Assembly (NCBI GenBank): GCA_035504215.1
Contig: DATJSI010000057.1
Coordinates: forward strand, 1 to 39,914
Origin: Mycobacteriales bacterium
Lineage (GTDB): Bacteria; Actinomycetota; Actinomycetes; JAFAQI01
Length of the DNA stretch: 39,914 bases
Reading direction: 5' to 3'
The notes beneath the pieces were generated by a model, which did not search any database, was not told the origin of the DNA, and saw only the letters and a program-made list of their open reading frames with translations. A program made the position numbers and the translations under genes. The stretch's first letter is position 1. Every line of letters begins with the position of its first letter. Positions 9,133 to 17,647 of this stretch are shown one piece after another.

Positions 9133-10614
9133 ATCGCCAGCCCGGCGCAGGCACCGCCCGCTCGCGAGGAGTCCAGCGGCCGGGTCGCGGCGAGGTACGT
9201 CGCTCCTGCCCTGCTCTGCCTGAGTTTCGCCGCGATCGCGGTCACCCAGCTTCTCGGCCCGAGTGCCACCGAGGCACCGCTCGGCGCGAACGACAACGGC
9301 GCGACCCCGCCGTGGCACGCGTCGACCTCGCCGTCACCGTGGTTGGTGAGCGGGCTGCTCGCGCTTGCCGTAGCGGCGGGGGTCGCAACGCTGTGGCTCG
9401 GCCTCACCGGACGCTGGCGACCGCGCCCGAAACGTGTGATCGCCGCGAGCGCACTCGCTGTCGGGGTCCTGGGTCTGCTCGCACCGATCGGCTCCGCCGA
9501 CCCGCTGTCCTATGCCGCCTACGGACGGATGGTGACGACCGGCCACGATCCCTACACGACAGCACCGTCCTCGCTCGCGGCAACCGACCCAGTCGAGCGG
9601 GCGGTGGAGATTCCTTGGCAGCACACGCCATCGGTCTACGGTCCGGTGGCGACCGCCGAGCAGGCGCTCGCCTCGAAGCTGGCCGGCCGCAACGTGGCGC
9701 TCACGATCTTGCTGCTCGACCTGGTCGGCGCGGTGGTGTTCATCGCGACCGCGCTGCTCCTCTACCGGATCGCGCCGACCGACGAGGTCCGGCTGCGCGG
9801 TGCACTGTTGTGGACGGCAAACCCGTTGCTGTGGCTGCAGCTCGTGGCCGGTGCGCATCTCGACGTACTCGCCGCCGGCGCAGTGCTCGCCGCGGTCGCG
9901 ATCGCCGTACGTAGCCGGATCGCCGCCGGGGCGCTGGTCGGCGTCGCCGTCTCGATCAAGGCACCCACCGCTCTGGTCTGGGTTGCACTGGCCTGGGCCG
10001 CGCGACGGTCGAGGCGAGCCGTAGCAGCGCTCACCGCGGGCGCCTTGGTGGTCGCCGGAGTCGGCTACGGCGTCGCCGGTGCGGGCGCGTTCCGCGAGCT
10101 GAACCGCGCCTCGCGGCAAGTGTCGCTCGCAACGCCGTGGCGGCTCGTGTCCGACCTGACCGATCCTGCGTTCGGTCATGGTGCGTCGCGCCGCGTGATC
10201 GGGGCACTCGCATTCGTCGTTTTCGTCGCCGTAGTTGTCGCGCTGCACCGTTTGAACCCGGAGGTGCGCGGCGGCAGCCCGACGGCCCTCGCCTTCGCCC
10301 TGTCCCTCGCCTACGTGCTGTCCGCGCCGTACACCTTGCCGTGGTACGACGCCGTGCCGTGGGTGCTGCTTCCCTTGCTCGCGACCAGCCGGCTCGACGC
10401 CTTGCTGGCCGCGCACACCGCGGTGCTCTCGCTCGCCTACATTCCCGGTCGCGCGGCGTACCGGCTGACCGGCGCGATGCACGCCGTGGCGTTCGGTATG
10501 CGCGACGCCGTATCACCGATCGTGCTGATCGCGCTCCTGCTTGCGCTAGCCGCAGCAAGCACCCGACACGCCTCGCGACCTGCGAGTTTGGCTCCACCAC
10601 GCTCGCCTGGCTAG
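9133..10614 (+). CDS. MptB-like polyprenol-phosphomannose-dependent mannosyltransferase, probable ATC start
   Basis: This integral membrane protein of about 493 aa has roughly 11-13 hydrophobic segments. The first is APALLCLSFAAIAV. The region LSYAAYGRMVTTGHDPY and the acceptor-loop motif SVYGPVATAEQALAS match actinobacterial alpha-1,6-mannosyltransferases of the GT87/GT-C type, which use polyprenyl-phosphate mannose outside the membrane. Between the tRNA end (9092) and position 9343 the frame contains no ATG, GTG or TTG. An ATC at 9133 is preceded by TGGAGG with 6-nt spacing and gives a sensible N-terminus (MASPAQAPPAREE), so I infer AUC initiation. The alternatives are a start inside the tRNA or a TTG at 9343 that would remove the first membrane helix. 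Confidence 0.8.
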   Translation: MASPAQAPPAREESSGRVAARYVAPALLCLSFAAIAVTQLLGPSATEAPLGANDNGATPPWHASTSPSPWLVSGLLALAVAAGVATLWLGLTGRWRPRPKRVIAASALAVGVLGLLAPIGSADPLSYAAYGRMVTTGHDPYTTAPSSLAATDPVERAVEIPWQHTPSVYGPVATAEQALASKLAGRNVALTILLLDLVGAVVFIATALLLYRIAPTDEVRLRGALLWTANPLLWLQLVAGAHLDVLAAGAVLAAVAIAVRSRIAAGALVGVAVSIKAPTALVWVALAWAARRSRRAVAALTAGALVVAGVGYGVAGAGAFRELNRASRQVSLATPWRLVSDLTDPAFGHGASRRVIGALAFVVFVAVVVALHRLNPEVRGGSPTALAFALSLAYVLSAPYTLPWYDAVPWVLLPLLATSRLDALLAAHTAVLSLAYIPGRAAYRLTGAMHAVAFGMRDAVSPIVLIALLLALAAASTRHASRPASLAPPRSPG

Positions 10615-10644
10615 CCTTGTGCTTGCTCACAGCAAACGCTTGAG

Positions 10645-10828
10645 ACCGTCACGGCGCGCTTAGTCCCGCCGGCCGTGACGAGCGGTTACCGACGGCGGGA
10701 GCGGAGGACCCACCGCGGTCGGTGCCGTTTACATCACCGGACGCAGGGGTGAAGTCGACCAAGTAGAGGTCGACCGGGCACCTTCCAGCCCGAACCCGAC
10801 AGCTGACTTCGCAGGCGCCCGGAAGGGA
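10645..10828 (+). ncRNA. c-di-AMP riboswitch (ydaO-yuaA class)
   Basis: The leader of the Rpf-like gene contains the ydaO-class conserved blocks: GGGAGCGGAGGACCCACCGC, GGGGTGAAGTCG, CCGGGCACCTTCC, and GCCCGAACCCGACAGCT followed by GACTTCGCAGGCG. CCTTCC pairs with GGAAGG just before the start codon, closing the 3' side and overlapping the ribosome binding site. An outer stem, CGTCACGGC with GCCGTGACG (10647-10655 and 10672-10680), is part of the same structure. Actinobacterial riboswitches of this class lie before cell-wall hydrolase genes and lower expression when c-di-AMP is high. Limits are approximate. Confidence 0.92.
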
Positions 10829-10836
10829 ACTGTTCC

Positions 10837-11436
10837 ATGCGCCATGCCCGAAAACCGGGACGACATCGCAAGCCGTCGAACGCCGGCTTGCTGGCCACGG
10901 CCGGCGCGGTCGGTGTCGGCACCCTCGCCGCGGTGATCATCAGCCCGGCTGCCGCCAGCGCCGCAACCAACGTCCAGTGGGAGCGCGTCGCGCACTGCGA
11001 GTCCGGCGACCGCTGGCACATCGACACCGGCAACGGCTACTACGGGGGCCTGCAGTTCTCGGCGTCGACGTGGGCGTCGTTCGACGTCGACCACTACGCC
11101 AGCCGCGCCGACCTCGCTTCCAAGCACCAGCAGATGGATGTGGCAAACCACGTCTTGAAGCGCCAAGGTTGGCACGCGTGGCCGATCTGCTCGCAGTACG
11201 CCGGCTCGCCCGGCCCGTCTCCGGTCGAGACCAAGGCGGGTCACGCCAAGCACGACGGCAAGTGGATCCACTACCGGGTACGCCACGGCGACACCCTCGC
11301 CGAGATCGCTCGGCGACACCACGTCAAGGGTGGCTGGCGCACGGTGTACCGGGACAACCGGCACGTCATCGGCAGCAACCCCAGTGCGATCCATGCCGGG
11401 GAGAAGCTCAAGCTTCGCGCGCATCACGCACACTGA
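10837..11436 (+). CDS. Secreted resuscitation-promoting-factor-like transglycosylase with LysM domain
   Basis: The 199-aa protein has an N-terminal signal peptide (residues 1-43, ending ASAA). A transglycosylase/Rpf domain follows (about 44-120): NVQWERVAHCESGDRW carries the catalytic Glu55 and is followed by GGLQFSASTW. A C-terminal LysM domain (about 147-197) reads YRVRHGDTLAEIARRH and ends in IHAGEKLKL. Rpf proteins cleave peptidoglycan and help dormant cells resume growth; LysM anchors the protein to glycan. The start at ATG 10837 lies 8-9 nt after AGGGA at the riboswitch end, so expression is likely set by c-di-AMP. A strong hairpin follows the stop. Confidence 0.93.
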   Translation: MRHARKPGRHRKPSNAGLLATAGAVGVGTLAAVIISPAAASAATNVQWERVAHCESGDRWHIDTGNGYYGGLQFSASTWASFDVDHYASRADLASKHQQMDVANHVLKRQGWHAWPICSQYAGSPGPSPVETKAGHAKHDGKWIHYRVRHGDTLAEIARRHHVKGGWRTVYRDNRHVIGSNPSAIHAGEKLKLRAHHAH

Positions 11437-11447
11437 GCACCGCAGAC

Positions 11448-11482
11448 TGCCGTAGTCGTGAGCGACGTTCACGACTACGGCA
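11448..11482. terminator. Strong hairpin terminator between convergent genes
   Basis: A perfect 14-bp inverted repeat, TGCCGTAGTCGTGA at 11448-11461 and its complement at 11469-11482, encloses a 7-nt loop. It lies just after the Rpf-like gene and 27 bp before the end of the convergent CPBP protease gene. There is no long T run, which is common for actinobacterial terminators. It could serve both directions. Confidence 0.75.
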
Positions 11483-11508
11483 ATTCTGTGTCTCGTCGGA
11501 GATCTCGG

Positions 11509-13059
11509 TCAGTCGTTCATCGTCGTGATCATCTGCTGGAAGTCTCGCGTCGCGCGTGCACTACCGGCGCTGAGGAAGACCAGCTCGTACTCGTAGCCGT
11601 CGTCGGGAGAGGTCGCGCCGATCACGCCGGAGCGGCCGTCGTAGGTGAACGACTCCTCGACGATGGTGGCGTCATGGCCGGCCACCTCGGTGATCGACGA
11701 CGGGTCGAGCACGACCTTGGTCGCGACCGGGACCTGGTCCGAGCGCAACCGTTCGACGATGGTCGAGGGATCCACGACCTGTGGGCTCGGTGTCGCGATG
11801 ATCGCGAGTGACGCGTCGTCGGGCCCGACCAGCAAGGTGGAGTCAGGGAGCAGCTCGCCGGACGCGGAGTTCGGCGTCGACCACCCGCTCGGCACCGTGA
11901 TGGTCAGGCCGTCCATGGTCACGACGTGTGACGGCCCCAGCACGACCGCGATCGCGGCAACCGTGAGCACCCCGTTGAAGGCGAAGTGTGCGGCCATCGA
12001 GCAGGCGAGCCCACGTTTGAGGTAGAGCCCGCCAAGCACCGCACCCATGGCCGCGTAGTACACGAGTGACGCCGGCATGAAGTGCCAGACGGCGAATGCC
12101 GCCGCCGACCCGAGGATGGCAACCGGCGTCCCTCGCGGGCGCAACGACTCCAGTAGCAGGCCGCGGAACAACGTTTCCTCGACCAGCGGCGCGGCCAGGC
12201 ATCCGATCACCACGGCGGCCGCGATGTGGGTGGGGTCACCCTCGCTCATGAGCAGCACAATGCGCGGGTCCGGAGCGAGATGGCCCGCGGCCAGGCTGAC
12301 CAGCCCGAGCAACGCTCCGCTGATGACCGCTCCGAACCCTGCTCCGAACACGATCCGGCTCAGCAACGGTCCGTCGCCCCAACGCAGTCGGACCGACGGC
12401 GTGATCTGGCTCGCGATCATCCCGCCGACCACGAGGTACACACCGAGCGTCAGGACGATGTCGTAGCGGATCAGCGTGTCCGGCTCGATCGAGGTGTTCC
12501 GCGAGAGCAGGTAGGCGACCAGCTGCGCGATTCCTCCGAACACGATCGCGCTGATGACCAGGACGAGCGCCCGGCGGTCGAGCAGCCGGCCGTCCCGCCT
12601 GGCGTCCTCCGCGGTGTACGGCGGGGCGGGCGGTGCCGCGGGCACCCACCCGGCCACCGGCGGCGGGCCCGGCGGAACCCAGCCTGTGGGCGCCCCGCCC
12701 GGTGGCGTCCAGCCCGGCGGGGCCCAGGCGGGAGCGGAAGCGGCGGGGGCAACGCCGGCGAGCGCAACGGCCGGCTCGTGCGCCGGCGGGCGCCAGCCCG
12801 GATGCCGCGGGACGGGCAGGCTCGGTGGTGGTGCGGCTACCGCATCGTGCGCCTGAGCTGCGGCCGGCGCTGCGGCCGGCTGCCCCGCGCTCTCGGCGGA
12901 CGTCGACTGGGGTGCGGCGGCCGGAAAGGGCAGGTAGCACTGGCCGCACCACCTGGCCTCGGCAGGTGAGACGGCACCGCACTGGCCGCAGCTGCGCACC
13001 ACCTCGTATCGACCCGAATGCAGACTGCCTTGACTTCTGTCCTGGTTTGCGACCTTCAC
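11509..13059 (-). CDS. CPBP-family intramembrane metalloprotease with N-terminal zinc ribbon
   Basis: The 516-aa protein starts at GTG 13059; no ribosome binding site is seen, so the start is uncertain. A zinc ribbon uses Cys24, Cys27, Cys38 and Cys41 (CGQCG and CGQC). A long Pro/Ala-rich linker covers about residues 45-150, followed by about eight membrane segments. The CPBP (Abi/CAAX protease) motifs are EETLFR (Glu294, Glu295, Arg299), His326 in WHFMPAS, and HFAFN near residue 358. After the last helix, about 125 residues form an extracytoplasmic domain (VPSGW, then LVGPDDASLAI), resembling the PsbP/LpqN-like domains of exported actinobacterial proteins. The family cleaves substrates in the membrane; no substrate can be inferred from the neighbours. 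Confidence 0.85.
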   Translation of the reverse strand: MKVANQDRSQGSLHSGRYEVVRSCGQCGAVSPAEARWCGQCYLPFPAAAPQSTSAESAGQPAAAPAAAQAHDAVAAPPPSLPVPRHPGWRPPAHEPAVALAGVAPAASAPAWAPPGWTPPGGAPTGWVPPGPPPVAGWVPAAPPAPPYTAEDARRDGRLLDRRALVLVISAIVFGGIAQLVAYLLSRNTSIEPDTLIRYDIVLTLGVYLVVGGMIASQITPSVRLRWGDGPLLSRIVFGAGFGAVISGALLGLVSLAAGHLAPDPRIVLLMSEGDPTHIAAAVVIGCLAAPLVEETLFRGLLLESLRPRGTPVAILGSAAAFAVWHFMPASLVYYAAMGAVLGGLYLKRGLACSMAAHFAFNGVLTVAAIAVVLGPSHVVTMDGLTITVPSGWSTPNSASGELLPDSTLLVGPDDASLAIIATPSPQVVDPSTIVERLRSDQVPVATKVVLDPSSITEVAGHDATIVEESFTYDGRSGVIGATSPDDGYEYELVFLSAGSARATRDFQQMITTMND

Positions 13060-13107
13060 CGGCCGGCGCTGCGGCGCGGGCGGCCGTAACCGTGCGACGG
13101 TGAGCGC

Positions 13108-13563
13108 ATGTCCTCACTCTTCGAGTACGTGCCGCACCCCCACCTCGAGCACCGCGTCGCCTCCGGCCCCGTCACGACCGCCGCCGCGCGACGACGGGTT
13201 CACGGCGACAGCGCAGCCGGTCGGCTCAACGAGCGCATCGGCCTGCGAATCACCCTCGTCGTCGGCACGATGTGGTGCGCCTACCTGTTCACGGTGATCG
13301 CGTTGATCAGCGCGCCGTCGGCGTTCCGCACCGGCGACACGCTCGTCATCGTGATGTGGATCGCGCAGACGTTCTTACAGCTGGTCCTGCTGCCGATCAT
13401 CATCGTCGGGCAGAACGTGCAGGCGGTGGCTGGCGATGCCCGGTCGAAGGCGACGTACGACGACGCCGTCGCCGTCCTCGCCGAAGCGAAGCAGATCCAA
13501 GCCCACCTCGAGGCGCAGGACGAGGCGATCTCGAAGATCCTCACCGCCACCGCCGCCCACTGA
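13108..13563 (+). CDS. DUF1003-like small membrane protein
   Basis: The 151-aa protein has two hydrophobic segments (about residues 50-70, ITLVVGTMWCAYLFTVIALI, and 80-105, VMWIAQTFLQLVLLPIIIVG). A charged C-terminal helix follows (about 115-150), containing DDAVAVLAEAKQIQAHLEAQ. The pattern of two helices, then VGQN and an Asp-rich tail, resembles DUF1003 proteins, which have no established function. It is divergent from the CPBP protease, with starts 48 bp apart, so they may share a control region. ATG 13108 is preferred to GTG 13100, which is in a different frame. Confidence 0.75.
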   Translation: MSSLFEYVPHPHLEHRVASGPVTTAAARRRVHGDSAAGRLNERIGLRITLVVGTMWCAYLFTVIALISAPSAFRTGDTLVIVMWIAQTFLQLVLLPIIIVGQNVQAVAGDARSKATYDDAVAVLAEAKQIQAHLEAQDEAISKILTATAAH

Positions 13564-13609
13564 GCGATCACAGGCGAACGCGCCGTGCCCACTCGAGGCG
13601 TGCTAGCGG

Positions 13610-14791
13610 TCAGCGCAGCTCGGCGCGTACGGCCTCGAACGCGGCGACGGCGCGTTCGAGATCGGCGCGCGTGTGCGCGGCAGACACCTGGGTGCGGATG
13701 CGCGCCTTGCCCATCGGTACGACGGGGTAGCTGAAGCCGATCACGTACACCCCGTGCTCGAGCAGCCGGTCCGCCATCCGCGTGGCGAGCGCCGCGTCCC
13801 CGATCATCACCGGGACGATCGGATGGTCGCCGGGAAGGATGTCGAAGCCGAGCCCGGTCATCCGCTCCCGGAACCACGCAGTGTTCTCACGCAGCGTCGT
13901 GCGGAGCTGGTCACTTCCCTCGAGCAGGTCCAACACGGCGAGCGAGGCCGCCACGATCGGCGGTGCGACCGAGTTGGAGAACAGGTACGGACGTGATCGC
14001 TGGCGCAGCAGGTCGACGATCTCCTGCCGTGCCGCGACGTAACCCCCGCTCGCGCCGCCGAGCGCCTTGCCGAGCGTGCCGGTCACGACGTCGACCTGGT
14101 CGGTAACACCGTGCAGCTCGGGAGTGCCACGTCCGCGCTCGCCCACGAACCCGACCGCGTGCGAGTCGTCCACCATCACCATCGCGTCGTACCTCTCGGC
14201 GAGGGCACAGATGTCCGCGAGCGGCGCGACATAACCATCCATCGAGAACACGCCGTCGGTCGCGATCAGCCGGCGGCGCGCTCCGGCCGCCGCTTGAAGC
14301 TGCGACTCCAGGTCGGCCATGTCACGGTTGCGATACCGGGAGCGCTGCGCCTTGCACAGCCGGATCCCGTCGATGATCGACGCGTGGTTGAGCTCGTCGC
14401 TGATGACGGCGTCGTTCTCGTCGAGCAAGGTCTCGAACAGCCCGCCGTTGGCGTCGAAGCAGGACGAGTAGAGGATCGCGTCCTCGGCGCCGAGGAACCC
14501 GGCCAGCCGGCCCTCGAGCTCCTTGTGCACCTCCTGCGTGCCGCAGATGAAACGGACGCTGGCCAGCCCGTATCCCCACCGGTCGAGGGCGTCCCGGGCA
14601 GCGGCGACCACGTCAGGGTGGTCGGCCAGACCGAGGTAGTTGTTCGCGCAGAGGTTCAGGACCTCGGCACTGCCGACCCGGATGTCGGCGCGTTGGGGCG
14701 TAGCGATGACGCGCTCGCTCTTGTAGAGACCCGCATCCCGGATCTCATCCAACGTCGAGCGAAGCTCTTCACGAACCTTCGTGAAGACCAT
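13610..14791 (-). CDS. kbl: Glycine C-acetyltransferase (2-amino-3-ketobutyrate CoA ligase)
   Basis: The 393-aa PLP enzyme splits 2-amino-3-ketobutyrate with CoA into glycine and acetyl-CoA, the second step of threonine degradation. The PLP-binding lysine is Lys242 in [14 protein letters not shown]. Other alpha-oxoamine synthase marks are [10 protein letters not shown] (51-60), [10 protein letters not shown] (84-93) and VDDSHAVGF (207-215). Length and motifs are those of E. coli Kbl. The start ATG 14791 is preceded by GAGGAG. The gene starts 12 nt after the tdh stop, forming a tdh-kbl operon. Confidence 0.96.
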   Translation of the reverse strand: MVFTKVREELRSTLDEIRDAGLYKSERVIATPQRADIRVGSAEVLNLCANNYLGLADHPDVVAAARDALDRWGYGLASVRFICGTQEVHKELEGRLAGFLGAEDAILYSSCFDANGGLFETLLDENDAVISDELNHASIIDGIRLCKAQRSRYRNRDMADLESQLQAAAGARRRLIATDGVFSMDGYVAPLADICALAERYDAMVMVDDSHAVGFVGERGRGTPELHGVTDQVDVVTGTLGKALGGASGGYVAARQEIVDLLRQRSRPYLFSNSVAPPIVAASLAVLDLLEGSDQLRTTLRENTAWFRERMTGLGFDILPGDHPIVPVMIGDAALATRMADRLLEHGVYVIGFSYPVVPMGKARIRTQVSAAHTRADLERAVAAFEAVRAELR

Positions 14792-14803
14792 GTGCTCCTC
14801 CTG

Positions 14804-15835
14804 TCAGCGGTCGCCCCATTCGAGGATCACCTTGCCGCACTGCCCACCATGGACGACGTCGAACGCTGCTTCGAAATCGGCGGCCGCGAACCGGTGCGTG
14901 ATGACCGGCGTGAGGTCAAGACCGGACTGGATCAGCACGCTCATCTCGTACCAGGTCTCGAACATGCGCCGGCCGTAGATGCCGCGGATCGTGATCATGT
15001 TGAGCACGAGGTAGTTCCAGTCGATGCCGAACTCGTCGGTGGGAAGGCCCAGCATGGCGATCGACCCGCCATGTCGCATGCTCGCCAGCATCGAGCGCAA
15101 GGCGTCGGGGTGGCCGGACATCTCCAGGCCGACATCGAAGCCCTCGGTCATGCCGAGCGCGTGCATCGTCGAGTCCAGCGTGTCCGCGCGGACGTCGACG
15201 GCAAGGTTCACGCCGAGGCGACGGGCCAGGTCCAGCCGGTACGGCGAGACATCGGTGACCACGACGTAGCGCGCACCGGCGTGCCGGGCAACCAACGCGG
15301 CCATGATGCCGATCGGACCGGCGCCGGTGATGAGAACGTCCTCGCCCAGCACCGGGAAGGCCAGTGCGGTGTGCACCGCATTGCCGAACGGGTCGAAGAT
15401 CGCCGCGACGTCGAGGTCGATGTCGTCGTGATGCCGCCAGACATTGGTCGCCGGCAGCGCGATGTACTCGGCGAAGCACCCCGGGTGGTTGACCCCGACG
15501 CCCTTGGTGCGCGCGCACTCCACCCGCCGTCCCGCCATGCAGTTGCGGCAGCGTCCGCACACCAGGTGCCCTTCACCGCTGACCAGATCGCCGACCGCCA
15601 GGTCGTGAACGTCCTCGCCGATTTCCGCGATGGTGCCGACGAACTCATGGCCGACTACGAGAGGCACTGCCATGTGCGCCTGCGCCCAGTGATCCCACTC
15701 GTAGATGTGCAGGTCGGTGCCGCAGACGCCGGTACGAAGGACCCGGATCAGTACGTCGTCACGACCGATCACCGGAACCGGAACGTCGGACCACATCAGC
15801 CCGGGCTCGGCCGCAGCCTTGACCAATGCATTCAC
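14804..15835 (-). CDS. tdh: L-threonine 3-dehydrogenase
   Basis: The 343-aa zinc alcohol dehydrogenase oxidises threonine to 2-amino-3-ketobutyrate, which Kbl then cleaves. The catalytic zinc site is Cys38, His63 and Glu64 ([13 protein letters not shown]). The structural zinc site is Cys93, Cys96, Cys99 and Cys107. The NAD-binding GAGPIG loop follows near residue 175. The start is GTG 15835. TAGCCT lies 6 nt upstream and there is no ribosome binding site, which suggests a leaderless mRNA. Confidence 0.96.
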   Translation of the reverse strand: MNALVKAAAEPGLMWSDVPVPVIGRDDVLIRVLRTGVCGTDLHIYEWDHWAQAHMAVPLVVGHEFVGTIAEIGEDVHDLAVGDLVSGEGHLVCGRCRNCMAGRRVECARTKGVGVNHPGCFAEYIALPATNVWRHHDDIDLDVAAIFDPFGNAVHTALAFPVLGEDVLITGAGPIGIMAALVARHAGARYVVVTDVSPYRLDLARRLGVNLAVDVRADTLDSTMHALGMTEGFDVGLEMSGHPDALRSMLASMRHGGSIAMLGLPTDEFGIDWNYLVLNMITIRGIYGRRMFETWYEMSVLIQSGLDLTPVITHRFAAADFEAAFDVVHGGQCGKVILEWGDR

Positions 15836-15841
15836 GAGGCG

Positions 15842-15847
15842 AGGCTA
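15842..15847 (-). promoter_or_regulatory. -10 box of a probable leaderless tdh promoter
   Basis: TAGCCT on the minus strand ends 6 nt before the GTG start of tdh. It lies between tdh and tRNA-Ser. The -35 region is not recognisable. Confidence 0.35.
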
Positions 15848-15898
15848 GTTCTGAGCCGGCAGGCGGCGCTCAGCGCGCTCACATCCCGCAAGATCCTT

Positions 15899-15988
15899 TG
15901 GCGGTGGAGGTGGGATTTGAACCCACGGAGGAGTTGCCCCCTCACACGCTTTCGAGGCGTGCTCCTTCGACCGCTCGGACACTCCACC
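15899..15988 (-). tRNA. tRNA-Ser, anticodon CGA
   Basis: This 90-nt class II tRNA on the minus strand has acceptor GGTGGAG pairing with CTCCACC, then G and an encoded CCA. The anticodon loop is CCTCGAAAG with the anticodon at 15952-15954. A long variable arm and a GGTTCAAATC T arm are present. It reads UCG codons. Confidence 0.97.
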
Positions 15989-16020
15989 GGCGACGAGCCT
16001 AGCGGAGCCAAACGCGGGCG

Positions 16021-16491
16021 CTAGTCGCGTTTCGCGTCGAACCAGCCCCGCAAGAGCTCGCGGCACTCGGGCTCGAGCACCCCTGCCGTGACCTCGGGCC
16101 GGTGGTTGATCCGGCGGTCCCGGACCACGTCCCACAGCGACCCGACCGCACCCGCCTTCGGGTCGAAGGCGCCGTACACGAGCCGGTCGAGGCGGGACAG
16201 GACGACCGCGCCGCCGCACATCGTGCAAGGCTCGAGCGTGACGTAGAGAGTGCAGCCGTCGAGCCGCCAACGACCCAGCGCGTCGGCGGCAGCCCTGATC
16301 GCCAACACCTCCGCGTGAGCCGTCGGGTCACCGGCCGACTCCCGGCGATTGTGGCCGTTGCCGATGACTGTGCCCGCGGCGTCGACGACCACCGCACCGA
16401 CCGGCACGTCGCCGGCCGCTTCGGCCGCCCGCGCCTGCTCGAGCGCGAGCCGCATCCGATCCTCGTCGATCTCCCGCCGGTCGCTGCTCAC
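16021..16491 (-). CDS. tadA: tRNA-specific adenosine deaminase
   Basis: The 156-aa zinc deaminase converts A34 to inosine in the anticodon of tRNA-Arg(ACG). Zinc and catalytic residues are His59 and Glu61 in TAHAEVLAIR, and Cys89 and Cys92 in PCTMCGGA. Length is normal for TadA. The start chosen is GTG 16491, whose GTGA overlaps the stop of the upstream tadA-associated gene, indicating translational coupling. An ATG at 16455 is an alternative but would cut the first helix. Confidence 0.95.
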   Translation of the reverse strand: MSSDRREIDEDRMRLALEQARAAEAAGDVPVGAVVVDAAGTVIGNGHNRRESAGDPTAHAEVLAIRAAADALGRWRLDGCTLYVTLEPCTMCGGAVVLSRLDRLVYGAFDPKAGAVGSLWDVVRDRRINHRPEVTAGVLEPECRELLRGWFDAKRD

Positions 16492-17006
16492 ACGCCGCGA
16501 AGCTTCTCCAGGACGTCCAGGCAGCCGGCCGACTCGCACAGGGCGCTGATCACGTCCGACGGAAGCGCCCCCTCCTCGGCACAGAGCCCGAGCAACCGCG
16601 CCGACGAAGTGCCGAGGTCGGAGAGCAGCGCGGAGTCTCCAACCGGGTCGCCGTCGGCGCGAGTGCCTTCGTCATCCTCGTCGTCGGCGGTCTCGTCCTC
16701 ACCGGGCTCGTCCTCCTCGGGATCGATCTCGATCGCCGCCTCCGCGAACAGGCCGGCGATCTCACTCGTCGCGACGACGCGGGCATCCGACACGAATACC
16801 CGTGGTTCGTCGTCGGAGTCGACCCGGAGGATCGCGAACCACTCGTCGTCCTCCTCGACAAACAGCAGCGCGGTGCTGGCGTCGTCGCCGACCGTCTCCC
16901 GCAGCAGCTCGACGACTCCGTCGAGGTCCTCGACCCCATCGAGGTCGAGCTCGTCGCCGTACCACCCGGCGTCGGCCCGGGCGATGGCGGCCGCGGCGTA
17001 CGTCAC
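16488..17006 (-). CDS. tRNA adenosine deaminase-associated protein
   Basis: The 172-aa protein starts at GTG 17006, preceded by GGGGAG. It reads MTYAAAAIARADAGWYGDEL followed by DLDGVEDLDGV, the opening of the actinobacterial family named for its place beside tadA (TIGR03941-like). Further marks are EEDDEWFAILRVD and PRVFVSDAR. A very acidic stretch (about residues 95-130) separates this from a C-terminal helical part. The function is not known. It overlaps tadA by 4 nt and follows a related gene by 37 nt, so the three form one operon. Confidence 0.85.
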   Translation of the reverse strand: MTYAAAAIARADAGWYGDELDLDGVEDLDGVVELLRETVGDDASTALLFVEEDDEWFAILRVDSDDEPRVFVSDARVVATSEIAGLFAEAAIEIDPEEDEPGEDETADDEDDEGTRADGDPVGDSALLSDLGTSSARLLGLCAEEGALPSDVISALCESAGCLDVLEKLRGV

Positions 17007-17043
17007 CAGTCCACTCCCCGTCGCGTGCGAAGGACGAAACTGC

Positions 17044-17532
17044 TCACCGCGGCAAGGCCTCGAGCGCGAGGTCGTAGACGTCGGCGAAGCCGAGCCGGTC
17101 GGCGACCGACAGCAGCATCTCATCGGCGTACGCGTCGAGATCCGCCAGCAGTGCCGAGAGCTCCATTTCATCCAGTCCGAGGTCCGCGAAGATCCCCACA
17201 TCGCCTACCGGCCAAACGTCGTCGAGGTCCGGCTCGCTCGGCGCTTCGAGCCCCAGCCGGTCGACCACCTGACGGGCCAGGTCCCACTCGACAGCCGCGG
17301 TGACGTCCGACAACATCAGCCGTACGTCGTCTCCCCTCACCCGGAGAGCCACGAAGAACTCGTCGGCAACGTTGACCAGACCGATCGCACCGTTCTCGGC
17401 CGGCTGCTGCCGGAGCACCTGGATCAGGCCGTCGAGGTCGCTACCGACCGCCTCGGGCAGGACTCCCGACTGCCACTCGCCGTTCTCCCGGTACACGACG
17501 ACGGCGATGCTCTCCGCTGCCTCGCCGCTCAT
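17044..17532 (-). CDS. Second tadA-associated protein, paralogue of the next gene
   Basis: The 162-aa protein starts at ATG 17532 behind GAGGTG. It shares the layout of its downstream neighbour: GEW near the N-terminus, SDLDGLIQVLRQ, a strand reading ADEFFVALRV, then VRLMLSD and DLGLDEMELSALL. It keeps the C-terminal helical part (YADEMLLSVADRLGF) but lacks the long acidic insert. The shared order of motifs indicates an old tandem duplication. Function is unknown; the operon with tadA suggests a link to tRNA editing. Confidence 0.8.
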   Translation of the reverse strand: MSGEAAESIAVVVYRENGEWQSGVLPEAVGSDLDGLIQVLRQQPAENGAIGLVNVADEFFVALRVRGDDVRLMLSDVTAAVEWDLARQVVDRLGLEAPSEPDLDDVWPVGDVGIFADLGLDEMELSALLADLDAYADEMLLSVADRLGFADVYDLALEALPR

Positions 17533-17647
17533 CGCCCACCTCACAGATGCCCGTTGGCGGCATCGTGACAGATCGAGCGGGCTGCGCCAATAGGCCGTTC
17601 CTGGGCTGGTCACCCGTCGCAACGGGACCGCGGACGGCGACCCGGAA

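Noticed and set aside
10647-10680. Inverted repeat CGTCACGGC/GCCGTGACG as terminator of the mannosyltransferase gene
   Set aside because: It lies at the 5' side of a clear ydaO-class aptamer and is better explained as one of its stems; no U-rich tail follows.
14111-16024. 637-aa plus-strand open frame
   Set aside because: It is antisense to kbl, tdh and tRNA-Ser, all with full catalytic motifs, and its sequence has no family pattern.
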